DNA from: Darksidea phi
Lineage: Eukaryota > Ascomycota > Dothideomycetes > Pleosporales > Lentitheciaceae
DNA: 64,000 bases
Assembly (NCBI GenBank): GCA_030770425.1
Contig: JASJFT010000109.1
Location: 1 to 64,000 of the forward strand
Reading direction: 5' to 3'
The notes under the pieces were generated by a model. The model was not told where the DNA came from. It searched no databases and saw only the letters and a list, made by a program, of their open reading frames with translations. The first letter of the stretch is position 1. Every line of letters starts with the position of its first letter. The translations under genes and the position numbers were made by a program. Below, piece by piece: positions 1 through 10,663 of this stretch.

Positions 1-58
1 CCCCGACCGCCTGCCCCTACACACCCACACCTTGGTCCCAGCTAACCATCCCCCCCAG

Positions 59-1537
59 CGTGCTCCTAGGCACCTTCGTCCTCATCGACAAGATCGAGCC
101 CTTCCACCAGCCCTTTTCGCTCGACAACTACACCCTGTACTACCCCTTCGCCGAGCATGAGCGCGTCACCGTCGGCATGGCAGGCCTCATCGCCATCGCC
201 TTCCCCATGCTGGTCATCATCTTCTACACCATGGTCATTGACGGCATCTTCTCGCACCAGACGGCCATGCCCGCCGCCCGGGGAGGACTGAAGCGCTTGG
301 CGGGGCGGTACAGGTTCAAAGATAGGCTGTGGGAGCTGAACTGCGGTCTCCTCGGCCTCTTCCTGAGCGTGTGTTTTGCCTTCACAATCACGGGTAAGCA
401 GGTCCAGACGCAATCCGAATACCGCGCTGACCGAGCCTACAGGGGCGCTCAAGAATGCGATTGGCAAACCGCGACCGGATATCATCAGTCGATGTAAAAT
501 CGACCCGCTCGATCAGAACCTCAAACACTTTCCGCTGGCTACCGTCGCCCTCTGCAACCAAGACGACAACTACATCAAACAGGACGGCTTCAAAAGCTTT
601 CCCTCGGGACATAGCAGCGGTATGTTTCGGTCCGCCTTGGGACAGGCTCTCTCTGATTCGCATAGTTTCGTTTGCCGGCTTGTTCTACCTGTCACTGTAC
701 CTTGCTGCAAAGCTGCACGTGCTCGATTCCAAGGGCGAAGTCTGGAAGTCCTTCATCGTACTCGTGCCCTCCCTCGCCGCCGCTCTCGTTGCCGGCACAC
801 GCATCATGGACGCCCGCCACCATCCGTTCGACGTCCTCTCTGGCAGCCTAATGGGTATCCTTGTCGCGTGGGGCGCATACCGCCAATATTTCCCTCCCTT
901 GCACGAGACGTGGCGCAAAGGCCGGGCCTATCCCATCCGAAGTTGGGGCCGTGAACCAGTCAAGCCCCCTGCGGTGCGAGTCGAGGAAGATGTGCAGCCG
1001 TTGAGGCCTACGCGCGGACCATCCGACGAAGAGCGAGCAGCAGCATCTGGCTTCTCGTCTGGAACCGCAGCCACCGCAGCCGATGAACACGGCGGCAATG
1101 TCTTTCGCCAGCAGATTTCGCAGTCACAGCGTCGTCGGCAGCAGGACGGGAGCTTCGTCCCAGACCGCGCCGATACCCTTACCTCAAACTACTCTTCGAA
1201 TACGGCAGGGTATCGCGGCCAATTACCAGGCCCGAGCCCGTTTGCCAACAACTCTCGTCGACACGACACTTACGATTACTCCTCTTCGGAAGACGATGGC
1301 AGCTACGAGCTGCAACAAACATATACGTTGTCGAATCCTCAAGGGGGCGCATACAACCCTGTATCAGGCACACTGACCGATACCGGCTACCATCCGCCGC
1401 CTGGGGTCCACCCCAGCCCGACACCACCGCCTCCCGCCGATATTCCACGACAGCCGACCGGAGACTTAGGGGATAGAAGTAATGCCGGGCCAGCTCCACC
1501 ACCTCATGCTGTAGGTACAGCTGTGCAGCAAGTATGA
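59..1537 (+). CDS. Lipid phosphate phosphatase (PAP2 superfamily, DPP1/LPP-like), 5' partial
   Basis: Integral-membrane phosphatase expected to dephosphorylate phosphatidic acid or diacylglycerol pyrophosphate. Exons read as 59-393, 443-619 and 666-1537. The window opens inside an intron whose acceptor (branch ctaac, then cag) ends at 58, so the true start lies upstream; there is no ATG at the head of this exon. The three PAP2 signature blocks are present: KNAIGKPRP in exon 2, FPSGHSS spanning intron 2, and a third block with Arg-His-x4-Asp spacing (RHHPFD). Hydrophobic segments flank them. Both visible introns (49 and 46 bp) keep the frame, and splicing restores the contiguous motif PSGHSSVSF. 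The C-terminal 200 residues are Ser/Pro/Gln-rich and disordered, a common fungal extension. The family call is secure; substrate is inferred. Confidence 0.9.
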
Positions 1538-2203
1538 CGAGAGTCGTGAGGGGCAGCCGTTGTTTGCATCTATACAGACTGGTCCACGTAGCATGGCTTT
1601 CGAAACCAAAAGGAGTTGTTTGCTTGGCCATTTCCAGCCACAAATAGGCATCTTGCAGGCACAGCTACACTGCTTGTGTCTACAGTACTAGCGAGGAGTT
1701 TTTATACCTTTGGTGTTGGGGTTGGCTTGTACAGATATATTGGCGCCATGGACTGGCGGCTATCTCCATGCAACAATCTCCAGCTAATTTCTTTTTGTGT
1801 GAAGTACCTTCTATTCCTGGGACCTAGAGTGGTGTTGAACAGAACCTTTTGGTATGTTGCATTGGGATAATAACAGTCTAGCCATGAATCGTCTGTGTAT
1901 GCATGGTGCATGTTAAATGTGGCGGTCCGCGATTCTCTTTTCGGAAAGGCGCATGTGCACGCGCCGTTGACGTACATATGGGGTTGGTCCGCGTTCAATC
2001 TCCACGATCTAACTCCCGTTGCTAGACACATCACATCCACTCCATAATCCGTACCCATTCGCAGAGCTGCTTCACACTATCCTTCCAAGCGCTTTCTCGC
2101 GTCCTATATCACGGACTAAGACACGCTGTTTCTCGCCCCTCCTATGCCTGCCCTCATCGCCATGCGACCACCTCGCCGACGGAGGTAATACCCCTCACAG
2201 GAC
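1538..2203. other. Intergenic region between the phosphatase and the large disordered-protein gene
   Basis: About 670 bp with no supportable gene. It must hold the 3' UTR of the phosphatase and the promoter and 5' UTR of the next gene. The last 150 bp before 2204 are pyrimidine-rich, as is usual for fungal leaders. Confidence 0.5.
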
Positions 2204-5200
2204 ATGTCGGCCCCTTCTAGCGAGGGTCGGGCGTCAGTCTCTTCTCAGCCCTCGGCTACCTCCTCGCACACGCTACACTCGCGATACTCGGACGTGTATC
2301 ATGGCAATGGGGGAGGCAGCTCCTCGCAGGGCCCAAGCTTAGGCTCGAGGCACAACAGCGGCGCAGAACATTCCAGCCCGTTGTCTATGGAGGCTGTAGA
2401 AGAGCACGACTTTGCGCTGCGCAGGCAGCGGAATCGCAAGTCCGGTGGCTTCCTGCTAGACTCGGCGTTTGGCAGCGGTCCGCCCAATCGACACTCGTAC
2501 AACGGGCCGGTCCCTGGGGATGCAAAAGGGAAGCGTATTTCACGTCACGCCCAAAGACATGCTGGAGACGGCCATCAAGCAAGGCCGCGGACAGAGAACG
2601 GCGCCGCGTCCGGCTCGCCGTTGGCACGCGAGTTCAGGACGGCTGAGCGCGATGCAGCAGATGAGACATCAAGGGTGGACTCTGCTGGTGCGCAAGAGCA
2701 AAGCTATGGGATGCTTCAGGTGCCGAAATCGAGAAAGGATGCGCAAGATATACAGGCTATAGCTCACGACAGACAAGCTGGGCCCAAGCTAGAGCCGCCA
2801 CGACCGGCCATCGATCCGCACCAAATCGTACACATGGCGCTAAACCTGAGCGAGAGCAGGAGGAGGAACCTCAGCGCCGGCCAGCTGCTTGCGCCGCAGC
2901 CTCGGGTGGCGCCTGGAGTGCAGCAAGACGGGAGTTTTCACGCTGGAGGCAGTCTAAGGCACTATTTAAACGAACAACGGCGGATCTCACGGAACATCTC
3001 ACCGGCTGGTGGTAGGAGCACTACCGCGCGGCATATGTCTACTTCGATACAGCGCAGCGGATCACTGTACATCGAGGGACGCCCATTCAACCCATCCGAT
3101 GCGACCCTGGCGCGACGAGACAAGGCTCAGGCTTTCTTCGAGCTGCGAGTGGAGTACCTTCGATTGCTTGAGTTTTTGCCTCCTCTCAAACCGGATTCCA
3201 GCGAGCCCAGCAACTTCATCATCACTACGAACAATGTTCCTGGCAGCCCTCACACTCACATGACCCGAATGCCCTCGTATGCAGGTAAAAGATATAGCCT
3301 TGGCCGGCAGTATAATCCGCTGCAGCTCCTTCGAAACCGCCGGACTAGAGCTCGGGAACGGCGGACGCTCGATCATGCGCCGGAAGAATTCTCGGACGTC
3401 GAGCAGGTGCGCGATTGGGTCAATTTGGTAGAAAGGGCCTCACAACATCCTCAATACCGGCAGCAAGATGGTGTGGCTCTGCCCAAACTTCACGATGGCC
3501 ATGAAAATCCCAGCGTTCCTTCTAAACCCACAAGGCCTCAAATGGTATGGACATTCACTGCTGAGGAGCTATTGGCAGATGCGGATTGGCTCGAGCACAG
3601 CGATAACAAAACTCTGATCGAAGACCGCTACGGACGCAAGATATTCTTGCCAAAGGAACCAGCGAAGCAAGATCTCCTTCAGCCTCGGTCAAGTAAAGAA
3701 TATCCGGAAAAACAGAGAAGAAGCCGGGTAGACGGCTTGCCCAGGCTACCAGGTGACCCTGCAACGGGTGATGAAAGCGAGACACATAGCGAACGAGGCC
3801 GTAAGCGAAGACTACTACCAAACTTCCGTGCAGAGAGTCCTAGGATTAAGAAGCATGCTCGGACTGGTTCCAGGTTGCAGACAGACACTCATACGGATAC
3901 CTCCGATTCTGATTCCGACGCACGACAGCTAAGTTCACGGAAGCCGCACAAAGTCATAGACATGGACAACAATACAGGGCCTCTTGAACTCAGAATGAGG
4001 GAGTTGATGGAGAAGGAGGCTAAGGAAGCAAAAGGGATGGGAAAGTCGCCTGCTATTTTTACGCCCGACACTCCAAATAAGTGGGGACGCAATCATGATG
4101 ATGCTGGCGACCCTAGAACTGCGCGGAGCTCTCTGGATGTCCCACTAGCGGCCAATGGCTCTGCCAAACTTGTTACCGGCTCTACTCTCAAATTACCGCC
4201 GAGGAATCGCACTGATACAGGATTGTTTGTACGGCCCCCAAGCGAGCCTAGGTCTTCATTTGAGAGTGTTAACAGTACCACACCGAGCACTCCATTGCAT
4301 CCAAGGCACTTTCCTCACATTGGTAGTGACCTTTCTCTACCTCCAAGCCGTGCAGGCTCCGAGAAGAGGAGGTCCAAGAAGCATAGACTAGATATTTTTC
4401 GCTCAGACGAAACATCCAAGGGCTACAGGAACGAACCGGATTCAATTGCTTCGGACAAGAAACGCAGTTCTCGTCAGACGAGCGAGGAAGTTGAAGAAGG
4501 AAATGGCATCGGGTCTGCAATATGGGCTGCGCCGGGAGCAGTAAAGCACTTACTCCATCGAAGAAATGACAGCGTCGGCAGTCTACAGAGTCCTGGTAAA
4601 GATGGCCGTAAAGAGCCTAGAGATTCGAAAGAGCCTCCATCCGCCGTTACTCGTTTCTTCAAAGGCGTCAAACATGAAGGTTCTAAGGTGGGCGAGTTCA
4701 TCTTTCGAAAGGACAGGCCAGCCGAGGATTCAGATGTGGAGACGGTGTCGGATCATCAAACCGCCCCAGACACTGATAGTGATGACGATCTCGGTAAGCG
4801 GGAGCGCAGGCGTCGGCCCAATCTTGCTCGGGGTACGACAGTCGAGACTGCTGGCAGCAAGACTTCAAAGGAGAACGGCCGCTACCACCTTGACCTTCCA
4901 ACTTTTCGCTCGTCGAACATCAACATGAATAAGATGGACGAAGACCCTGGGTACACATCTGATTCCAATCTCCCGGACCATCCCATCACACGTCAGGCCC
5001 GCGAGCGTGCAAATAGTCGCTCGCCCCGTTTTGACCAGCTTGCACCTCCGCGGATGGACCTATCTAAGATCACGTCAAATTCCTCGAACCCGGAAAATCG
5101 CGATCGCATAAATAGGATTCTTGCCCGTCCAGGCGGCGTCGGTCAAGGTGGTCTTCCCGTAACAGCGCTCGGCAAAGGCAATGCATCTCATAGTGATAAG

Positions 5201-5902
5201 CGCCAACGCAGCACCTCACGGCCTACTCTCGAAGGCAAGCGTCATTGGAGCATCACTGACGATGACGGCAATGTGCTCCAGCGCAGGTCTGGCAAGCATA
5301 TCGTTACGCAGGCCGACATCGCCCGCATCCGCGCTCTTTTCCTATGCTCCGGCGTTAAAGCAAAGGAAATTGCGAGAAGAGCGTACGCAGTAAGGCCCGA
5401 GCCCCCGGATTTTCTGATCCGCGCTGCGAAAACAGCGAATATAAAACTGTACCCTGTCCCGAGGAAGGAGGAACACGTGCTCGCCGCGCATATCCTCGTC
5501 AATAATCTTGAAGGGTCGACCCGATCACTTCACACCTCCGCCGACCGGTTCCGCGACGAGACAGTCCAAGAACTTACTACTATGATTTCTGCCTTGAAAT
5601 CTCAAGTGGAAACGGACCTCTTCCCTAGAGTACGCAATAGCGGTGACGAAGCTATCAAGATCACGAGTGAGGTGTCGGGCAACGCGCCTCTCATGGTGAA
5701 ACAAATCAACGACGAGATCGATAGGATGTTGCGGATGAGGAAGCGCCGTATGAGATATCTCAGACGTGTGGGATGGACGGCGTTGGAGTGGCTGTTGGTT
5801 GGGTTCATGTGGCTTGCTTGGCTAAGCGTCAAGGTGCTCGGTTCTGTGGGGAGGGTGTTTGGGTGCGGATGGAGAGTCGTGAGATGGCTGTTGTGGTTAT
5901 AG
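2204..5902 (+). CDS. Large uncharacterized tail-anchored protein, mostly disordered
   Basis: Single uninterrupted ORF of 1232 codons from an ATG at 2204. I do not recognise a named domain. Residues 1 to about 1020 are Ser/Arg/Asp-rich with many SR, SDSD and basic stretches and look intrinsically disordered. From about residue 1040 the sequence becomes ordered: a helical stretch beginning near QADIARIRALF, a probable coiled coil around ETVQELTTMISALKS, an Arg-rich segment (RMRKRRMRYLRR), then a hydrophobic C-terminal end rich in Trp and Leu (two short membrane-compatible stretches). The Arg cluster before the hydrophobic tail suggests a tail anchor with the bulk of the protein in the cytosol. 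A role at an organelle membrane is inference only. Upstream ATGs out of frame in the leader make 2204 the best start because it opens the long frame. Confidence 0.8.
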   Translation: MSAPSSEGRASVSSQPSATSSHTLHSRYSDVYHGNGGGSSSQGPSLGSRHNSGAEHSSPLSMEAVEEHDFALRRQRNRKSGGFLLDSAFGSGPPNRHSYNGPVPGDAKGKRISRHAQRHAGDGHQARPRTENGAASGSPLAREFRTAERDAADETSRVDSAGAQEQSYGMLQVPKSRKDAQDIQAIAHDRQAGPKLEPPRPAIDPHQIVHMALNLSESRRRNLSAGQLLAPQPRVAPGVQQDGSFHAGGSLRHYLNEQRRISRNISPAGGRSTTARHMSTSIQRSGSLYIEGRPFNPSDATLARRDKAQAFFELRVEYLRLLEFLPPLKPDSSEPSNFIITTNNVPGSPHTHMTRMPSYAGKRYSLGRQYNPLQLLRNRRTRARERRTLDHAPEEFSDVEQVRDWVNLVERASQHPQYRQQDGVALPKLHDGHENPSVPSKPTRPQMVWTFTAEELLADADWLEHSDNKTLIEDRYGRKIFLPKEPAKQDLLQPRSSKEYPEKQRRSRVDGLPRLPGDPATGDESETHSERGRKRRLLPNFRAESPRIKKHARTGSRLQTDTHTDTSDSDSDARQLSSRKPHKVIDMDNNTGPLELRMRELMEKEAKEAKGMGKSPAIFTPDTPNKWGRNHDDAGDPRTARSSLDVPLAANGSAKLVTGSTLKLPPRNRTDTGLFVRPPSEPRSSFESVNSTTPSTPLHPRHFPHIGSDLSLPPSRAGSEKRRSKKHRLDIFRSDETSKGYRNEPDSIASDKKRSSRQTSEEVEEGNGIGSAIWAAPGAVKHLLHRRNDSVGSLQSPGKDGRKEPRDSKEPPSAVTRFFKGVKHEGSKVGEFIFRKDRPAEDSDVETVSDHQTAPDTDSDDDLGKRERRRRPNLARGTTVETAGSKTSKENGRYHLDLPTFRSSNINMNKMDEDPGYTSDSNLPDHPITRQARERANSRSPRFDQLAPPRMDLSKITSNSSNPENRDRINRILARPGGVGQGGLPVTALGKGNASHSDKRQRSTSRPTLEGKRHWSITDDDGNVLQRRSGKHIVTQADIARIRALFLCSGVKAKEIARRAYAVRPEPPDFLIRAAKTANIKLYPVPRKEEHVLAAHILVNNLEGSTRSLHTSADRFRDETVQELTTMISALKSQVETDLFPRVRNSGDEAIKITSEVSGNAPLMVKQINDEIDRMLRMRKRRMRYLRRVGWTALEWLLVGFMWLAWLSVKVLGSVGRVFGCGWRVVRWLLWL

Positions 5903-6523
5903 AGTTGTTTTAAAACGTCGCTCTCTTTCTTGTGTATGAGGTTCGTGTTAGCGGAACGGCGTTTCTAGATGCAGGGTCTTTGTGTACCATGGCTTCACGG
6001 GATGGTGAAAGCGATGTATGAGCATGAGCCGGCGTCACACATTGTGAACGTTCTATTTTGTAGAGTCTTGTAATTCGTAATGATATCCTCGTTCGACGAG
6101 AATGTGAGTATATTCAGACAGAATGCCCCATTGAGTAACCCACCCTGAATGCCTTCAGTATATGATCCACCTACAAGATGGTTGCACTTGCATCTGACGA
6201 GCTCGCGCCACAGGCGTGCGCCACTCGATCGACGTCATCTGGCCGTGCATCCCACGTCTTGTTCTTTCAACGACACTGCCCCTACGCATTCTTTCCCGCA
6301 ATTTGCAGAAACTGGTAAGCTCGAAGGGGCCTATGTTTGCCTTTCTGTTTGACTACCCTTCACGTACTTGAGAATCACGCTAGTCCGGTATGACGTAAGG
6401 TTGAATCCTTCCTTTCAAGGCTTCCCTTTTTGCCCGACGCAGCCACAAAGCACATGTCTCCGGATGACATCGAAACCTCTCTTGTCTACGTTCAATCACT
6501 CAAATCGAGCCCATCGAATAAGT
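5903..6523. other. Intergenic region upstream of the CSC1-like channel gene
   Basis: About 620 bp without a supportable gene. It holds the 3' end of the preceding gene and the promoter of the channel gene. An in-frame upstream ATG at 6464 is an alternative start for that gene. Confidence 0.45.
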
Positions 6524-9386
6524 ATGGCTATGCAACAGCTCTTGAGTGCGACACTCGAGGAAGCGATGACGAACGGAACGCTCGGTTCGTGGGAAGACAA
6601 ACCAAAGGTGAGCGACCTGTTTCCAGATGATTAGCATACTGGAGCTAATGCTTTATCCAAAGCCTAAAGGCTCTGCTTCCCTAGCTGCGATCGTGTCGGC
6701 TTTCGTGCCCACGTGGTGTACGGCTTGTTTATTTGTCGGTGCTTTTGTGGTGGTGAGACAGCGGTATCCTAAGATTTATTCGCCAAGGACGTTCATTGGG
6801 ACGGTTCCTGAGAAGTATGTTGATGTTTGTGGAAGTGATATGTAGGCTAAGACATAACAGAGACCGTACCCCATCTGCCAACCGCTCATATTTCGAGTGG
6901 ATCCACACGCTGAGGGTCTTGCCTGATAAGTTTACGCTTTATCATGAGTCCCTAGATTCGTACTTATACCTTCGCTTTATGCGGACTCTCATCTTCCTTT
7001 GTGTTGTGGGGTGTGGTATCACATGGCCGATCCTGATGCCAATCAATGCAGCTGGCGGTGGGACATCGTTGCAGCTAGGGCGGATCTCAATCGGCAATGT
7101 GGTAGAGAAAAAGAAGCTTTACGCCCATGCTGTTGTTGCATGGGTCTTCTTCGGCTTCGTCATGTTCACGGTCGCCCGCGAGCGATTGTGGCTCATTGGC
7201 CTTCGGCAAGCGTGGAACCTTTCGAAACCGAACGCGGAGAGGCTATCATCGCGCGTTATTCTCTTCCTCTCAGCACCTGTAGCGGCTCTCGATCAAGACA
7301 ATATTGGCCAGTTCTTCGGACCCGAAGCTGTGCGAGTATGGCCAGCAACGAGAGCGGATAAGCTACAGTCCCTAGTATCCAGCCGGAATTCGCTAGTGGA
7401 AGACTTGGAAGCTGCAGAACTGAGGCTGATCCAGAATGTGGACAAGAATAGGAGAAAGAGCAGGCGCAAAGGACACGGCACCACTTCATCGTACGATGAC
7501 CTTCCCTACACTTTGAGGAAGTCGTTTCGTCCGACACATACCTTGAAAGCGCTGCCTACTGGAAAGAAAGTAGACAGTATTGACTATTACCGAGAGCAGA
7601 TCAAAGACAAAGAGGTAGAAATTGAGAAGGCTCGTGATTCGAATGCGACTGCGGACAGCCATAATGGCGCCGCGGCTGTTTTTGTCGAGTTTCGAACACA
7701 GGCTGCTGCTCAGCGTGGGTATCAGCAGGTTGCTTCCGTTGAGATCCTCGCACTCCATCCGCGTTATGCTGGGGTTGCGCCTGAAGAAGTCATCTGGAAA
7801 AACTTGACGTTACCCCCAGCGAGGAGGATATCGCAGACAGGCATTGCGAACGCGCTGGTTATCGCCACTATAGTCTTTTGGTAAGTTATCTAGTATGTAC
7901 TTTGACTGCCGTGCTGATATCCCAAGGTCCGTTCCAATATCGTTTGTCGGCGCTTTGTCAAACGTGTCGTACCTCGCGGAGAATTTCAAGTGGCTTGCCT
8001 GGCTTGATAATCTACCTGAACCGGTTCTTGGTCTCCTGTCTGGACTGGTGCCGCCTCTGCTTCTTAGTTTGCTGGCTACATGGGTTCCGAATATTTTCAG
8101 ATGTACTTCGTCTCGTACCTACAAGAGTAACGACCCCACTGACAATGGATAGGCATCTTTAAAGCATTTGGCGAACCTACCAATACATCGGCCGAACTGA
8201 AAGTTCTAAAATGGTACTTCGTCTTCCAAGTTCTACAAGTCTTCTTGGTCAACACGATAGCGTCTGGAGCCGCCGCCATCGTCTCGCAAATCGCCAACAA
8301 CCCATCTTCCATACCCATCCTACTAGGAGATAATCTCCCTAGCGCCTCAAACTCATATCTTACATATTTCATCGTACAGGGTCTGACAAGCGCATCGAAC
8401 AACCTATTGAACCAATCGGATCTAGGGTCGTTCCTCTTCTTTGAATATTTCTTCGATAAAACACCACGACAGAAGTATAACAGTTATACGAGCTTGAAAG
8501 GTATAGCCTGGGGCAAAGTTTTCCCCAAGTATGGAAACTTCTTGATCATCGGTGAGCACGATGCAATGCTACTCCGAGATCAACAACGGACTGACTGTCA
8601 CTAGCCATCGTATATTCCTGCATCGCGCCCCTCGTGCTCGGCTTCGCAGCCGTCGGCCTCACCCTTTTGTATATAAGCTACCGTTACATGCTCCTCTTCA
8701 CCGTCCAACCTAAGATCGACACTAAAGGCCATTGCTACACGCTCGCCCTCCAGCAAATTCTCACGGGTGTATACATCGCCGAACTCTGTCTTATCGGGCT
8801 GTTCGGTTTGAGAAGTGCCACGGGACCTGCCATCGTGGTCGCTGTTCTTCTCATCGTCACCATCCTGTTCAATGTGGTAACCAACAGATACTTTTCCCCG
8901 CTAGAACAATTTCTTCCAGCTGATCTGGCATCCGAGTTTGGAGACGACGAAGAGACTTCGCTGCTCAACTCGGCGGAAGAAGGTGACGGTGAATCCCATA
9001 TCCAACGGCTAGCCTCCCGCGCGCGCATCCCACCCAAGTATACTTCTCCACTAGCGCGCTTCTTCGAGCCGCATATCTTCGCCTCGCACCACGCCGTGAA
9101 AGCTTGGCTCCGCAACGACCGCGAGTATGACGAAGACGATGTGCCGCAGTATAATGAAGAGCAGGTACGGAAGGCATATTTGAACCCGGCGTATACGAGT
9201 GGGACGCCGGTTGTATGGCTTCCGCGAGATGGCTGGGGAGTCAGCAAGGAAGAGGTAGATAAGAACGAAATGGAGGGCCTGAAGTGTAGTGACGAGGGGG
9301 CTTGGGTGGATGAGGATGGGGTGGTGAGATGGCACGTGGATGATTTCAGAAGGGTACCTGTATTCAAAGAATATACCAAGTGGTAA
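6524..9386 (+). CDS. Calcium-permeable stress-gated cation channel, CSC1/OSCA/TMEM63 family
   Basis: Six exons: 6524-6607, 6663-6814, 6861-7880, 7927-8102, 8153-8551 and 8605-9386, summing to 2613 nt (870 residues); all five introns are 46-55 bp with matching phases. Order fits the family: an N-terminal membrane segment (ASLAAIVSAFVPTW), a late-exocytosis-type region with two more membrane helices, a long cytosolic loop of about 200 residues with charged helices (LVEDLEAAELRLIQ), then the RSN1-type multi-helix core in exons 3-6 (starting near GALSNVSYL). An acidic cytosolic tail follows. The family is a mechanosensitive or osmosensitive channel in plasma or internal membranes; the exact location here is inferred. 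Start is uncertain: ATGs at 6464, 6524 and 6530 are all in frame. The donor of intron 4 (gtactt) is the weakest. Confidence 0.88.
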
Positions 9387-9766
9387 GGCGAGTTTGTGGA
9401 AGGGATGGGCGAAAAGGAGGTGTAGCACGCGGTGTCTCGGCAGGATTACATCGAAAACGTAGCTTATCAAAGTATATGATTACTTCATTGCGTGCCTGCA
9501 CGGGTCACCTTTGGTCTCCTGCGGTAGCCTATAGCGGTTGTACCGCTGGATTGAGCGGCTAACAAAGTAGCGCGGAGAGGCGGAAGTGGAGGATCAGGAC
9601 GGCTGACTCTGCTAGCACCGCTCACTGAATCCAGTACTATCGAGATGAGGTCATTGGGCCACACTATAGAGAAGCGGACACCTATCTTTTGTGTACAGCA
9701 TGGCATGCCCTGCTACAATGGATGCCGCCAGCTTCTCGTTGCACGTTTTGTGTGCCTTTGGCTGGG
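9387..9766. other. Convergent 3' intergenic region
   Basis: About 380 bp between the ends of two convergent genes. I see no gene, only the space for two 3' UTRs. Confidence 0.5.
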
Positions 9767-10214
9767 CTATGTTCTGAGCTGGACTGAAGAAAATGCGGGG
9801 GTGACGAATGATGTAATTGCTTGCAGAGCATTGCCGTCGTTTGCGCGAAGGAGGTCGGTCGCCTTTGCCCTGGGGAGCTCGAGTTCTGAGACCTGTACTA
9901 GACGTTAGCAGTGCCATGCTCTCCAGGGTGTATCTTGTGCTGTTGTAATGAGTGAAACCCACCAGAAGCGCTACGTCGCCCGCCTCAATCTTGACCACCT
10001 TCTTCTTGTCCTCGGCGCCCTTTGCGACGCTCAAATTCTTCATGGCCTCGCCAAGTGCTTTTGTATCTACATCCTTTTTCCCCGCCGAGTCGTCTTCCTG
10101 TGCGTCGAGCGAGGAAAGTGCGGCGGCGGCTTTGCGGTCTTCGGCAGTGCCTGTCGGGGCGTGTGGGTCGGCGGCACCCTCCTGGATATCGTTGGGTTGC
10201 GGCTCTTCAGCCAT
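9767..10214 (-). CDS. HYPK-like protein with C-terminal UBA domain (NatA-associated)
   Basis: Two exons on the minus strand: 10214-9963 and 9892-9767, giving 125 residues; the 70-bp intron runs from gtgggt to a tacag acceptor. Splicing joins VVKIEAGDVALL to VSELELPRAKATDLLRANDG, which is the HYPK/NAC-alpha type UBA fold with its conserved Leu-Leu-Arg and Asp-Gly positions. In other eukaryotes HYPK binds and modulates the NatA N-terminal acetyltransferase at the ribosome; that role is transferred from the family. The N-terminal half is acidic and Ala-rich, as in homologues. An in-frame ATG at 10295 would add 27 low-complexity residues. I chose 10214 because it has G at -3 and +4, while 10295 has C at -3. 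The gene diverges from the DAHP synthase gene. Confidence 0.85.
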
Positions 10215-10663
10215 AACGGTGAGAGGGTTGGGCGGAGGCGTGCGTGTGGGCGTGATGATCGATGACGAGGAGAGCGAGTAGGTAGATGTGGTCATGGGTG
10301 GAGGATGCGATTGGCGAATCAGGTGCAGGTCGGCTGTGTCGGCTATTCTTCTTCCGTGATCACGCCCTCTCTCTAATGCAACCACAATCGGCTGCTCAGG
10401 AACGCAAATTCGAGAGACTACTTTGGAAAGAAACCTAGTAGGTTTGATTGGTTAGTAACCCCCAGCTCGCTCTCTGGCTTGAAGAGACTTTTGTTTTCCC
10501 TTTGTTCGTACATCCAGGTCCCTGAGTCATTCAATGCTATGTCAACGAGTGATAGCATCGCTCATCTTCTTCTTCCTCATGTTAATCTACTACTTCTAGA
10601 CACTTGCGCTGTTGCATGTCTAGCTGATCTTAGCCATCGGCAGAACTCGAGCGCAAAGTAAGA
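10215..10663. promoter_or_regulatory. Shared divergent promoter, HYPK-like and DAHP synthase genes
   Basis: About 450 bp separate the two divergent start codons, so the region must carry both promoters. I see no clear TATA box and no gene. Boundaries are set by the flanking ATGs only. Confidence 0.5.

Noticed and set aside
8735..9379. Long open frame on the minus strand opposite the CSC1 exon 6
   Set aside because: It is antisense to the strongly supported channel coding sequence, Ser/Thr-rich, with no motif; a shadow.
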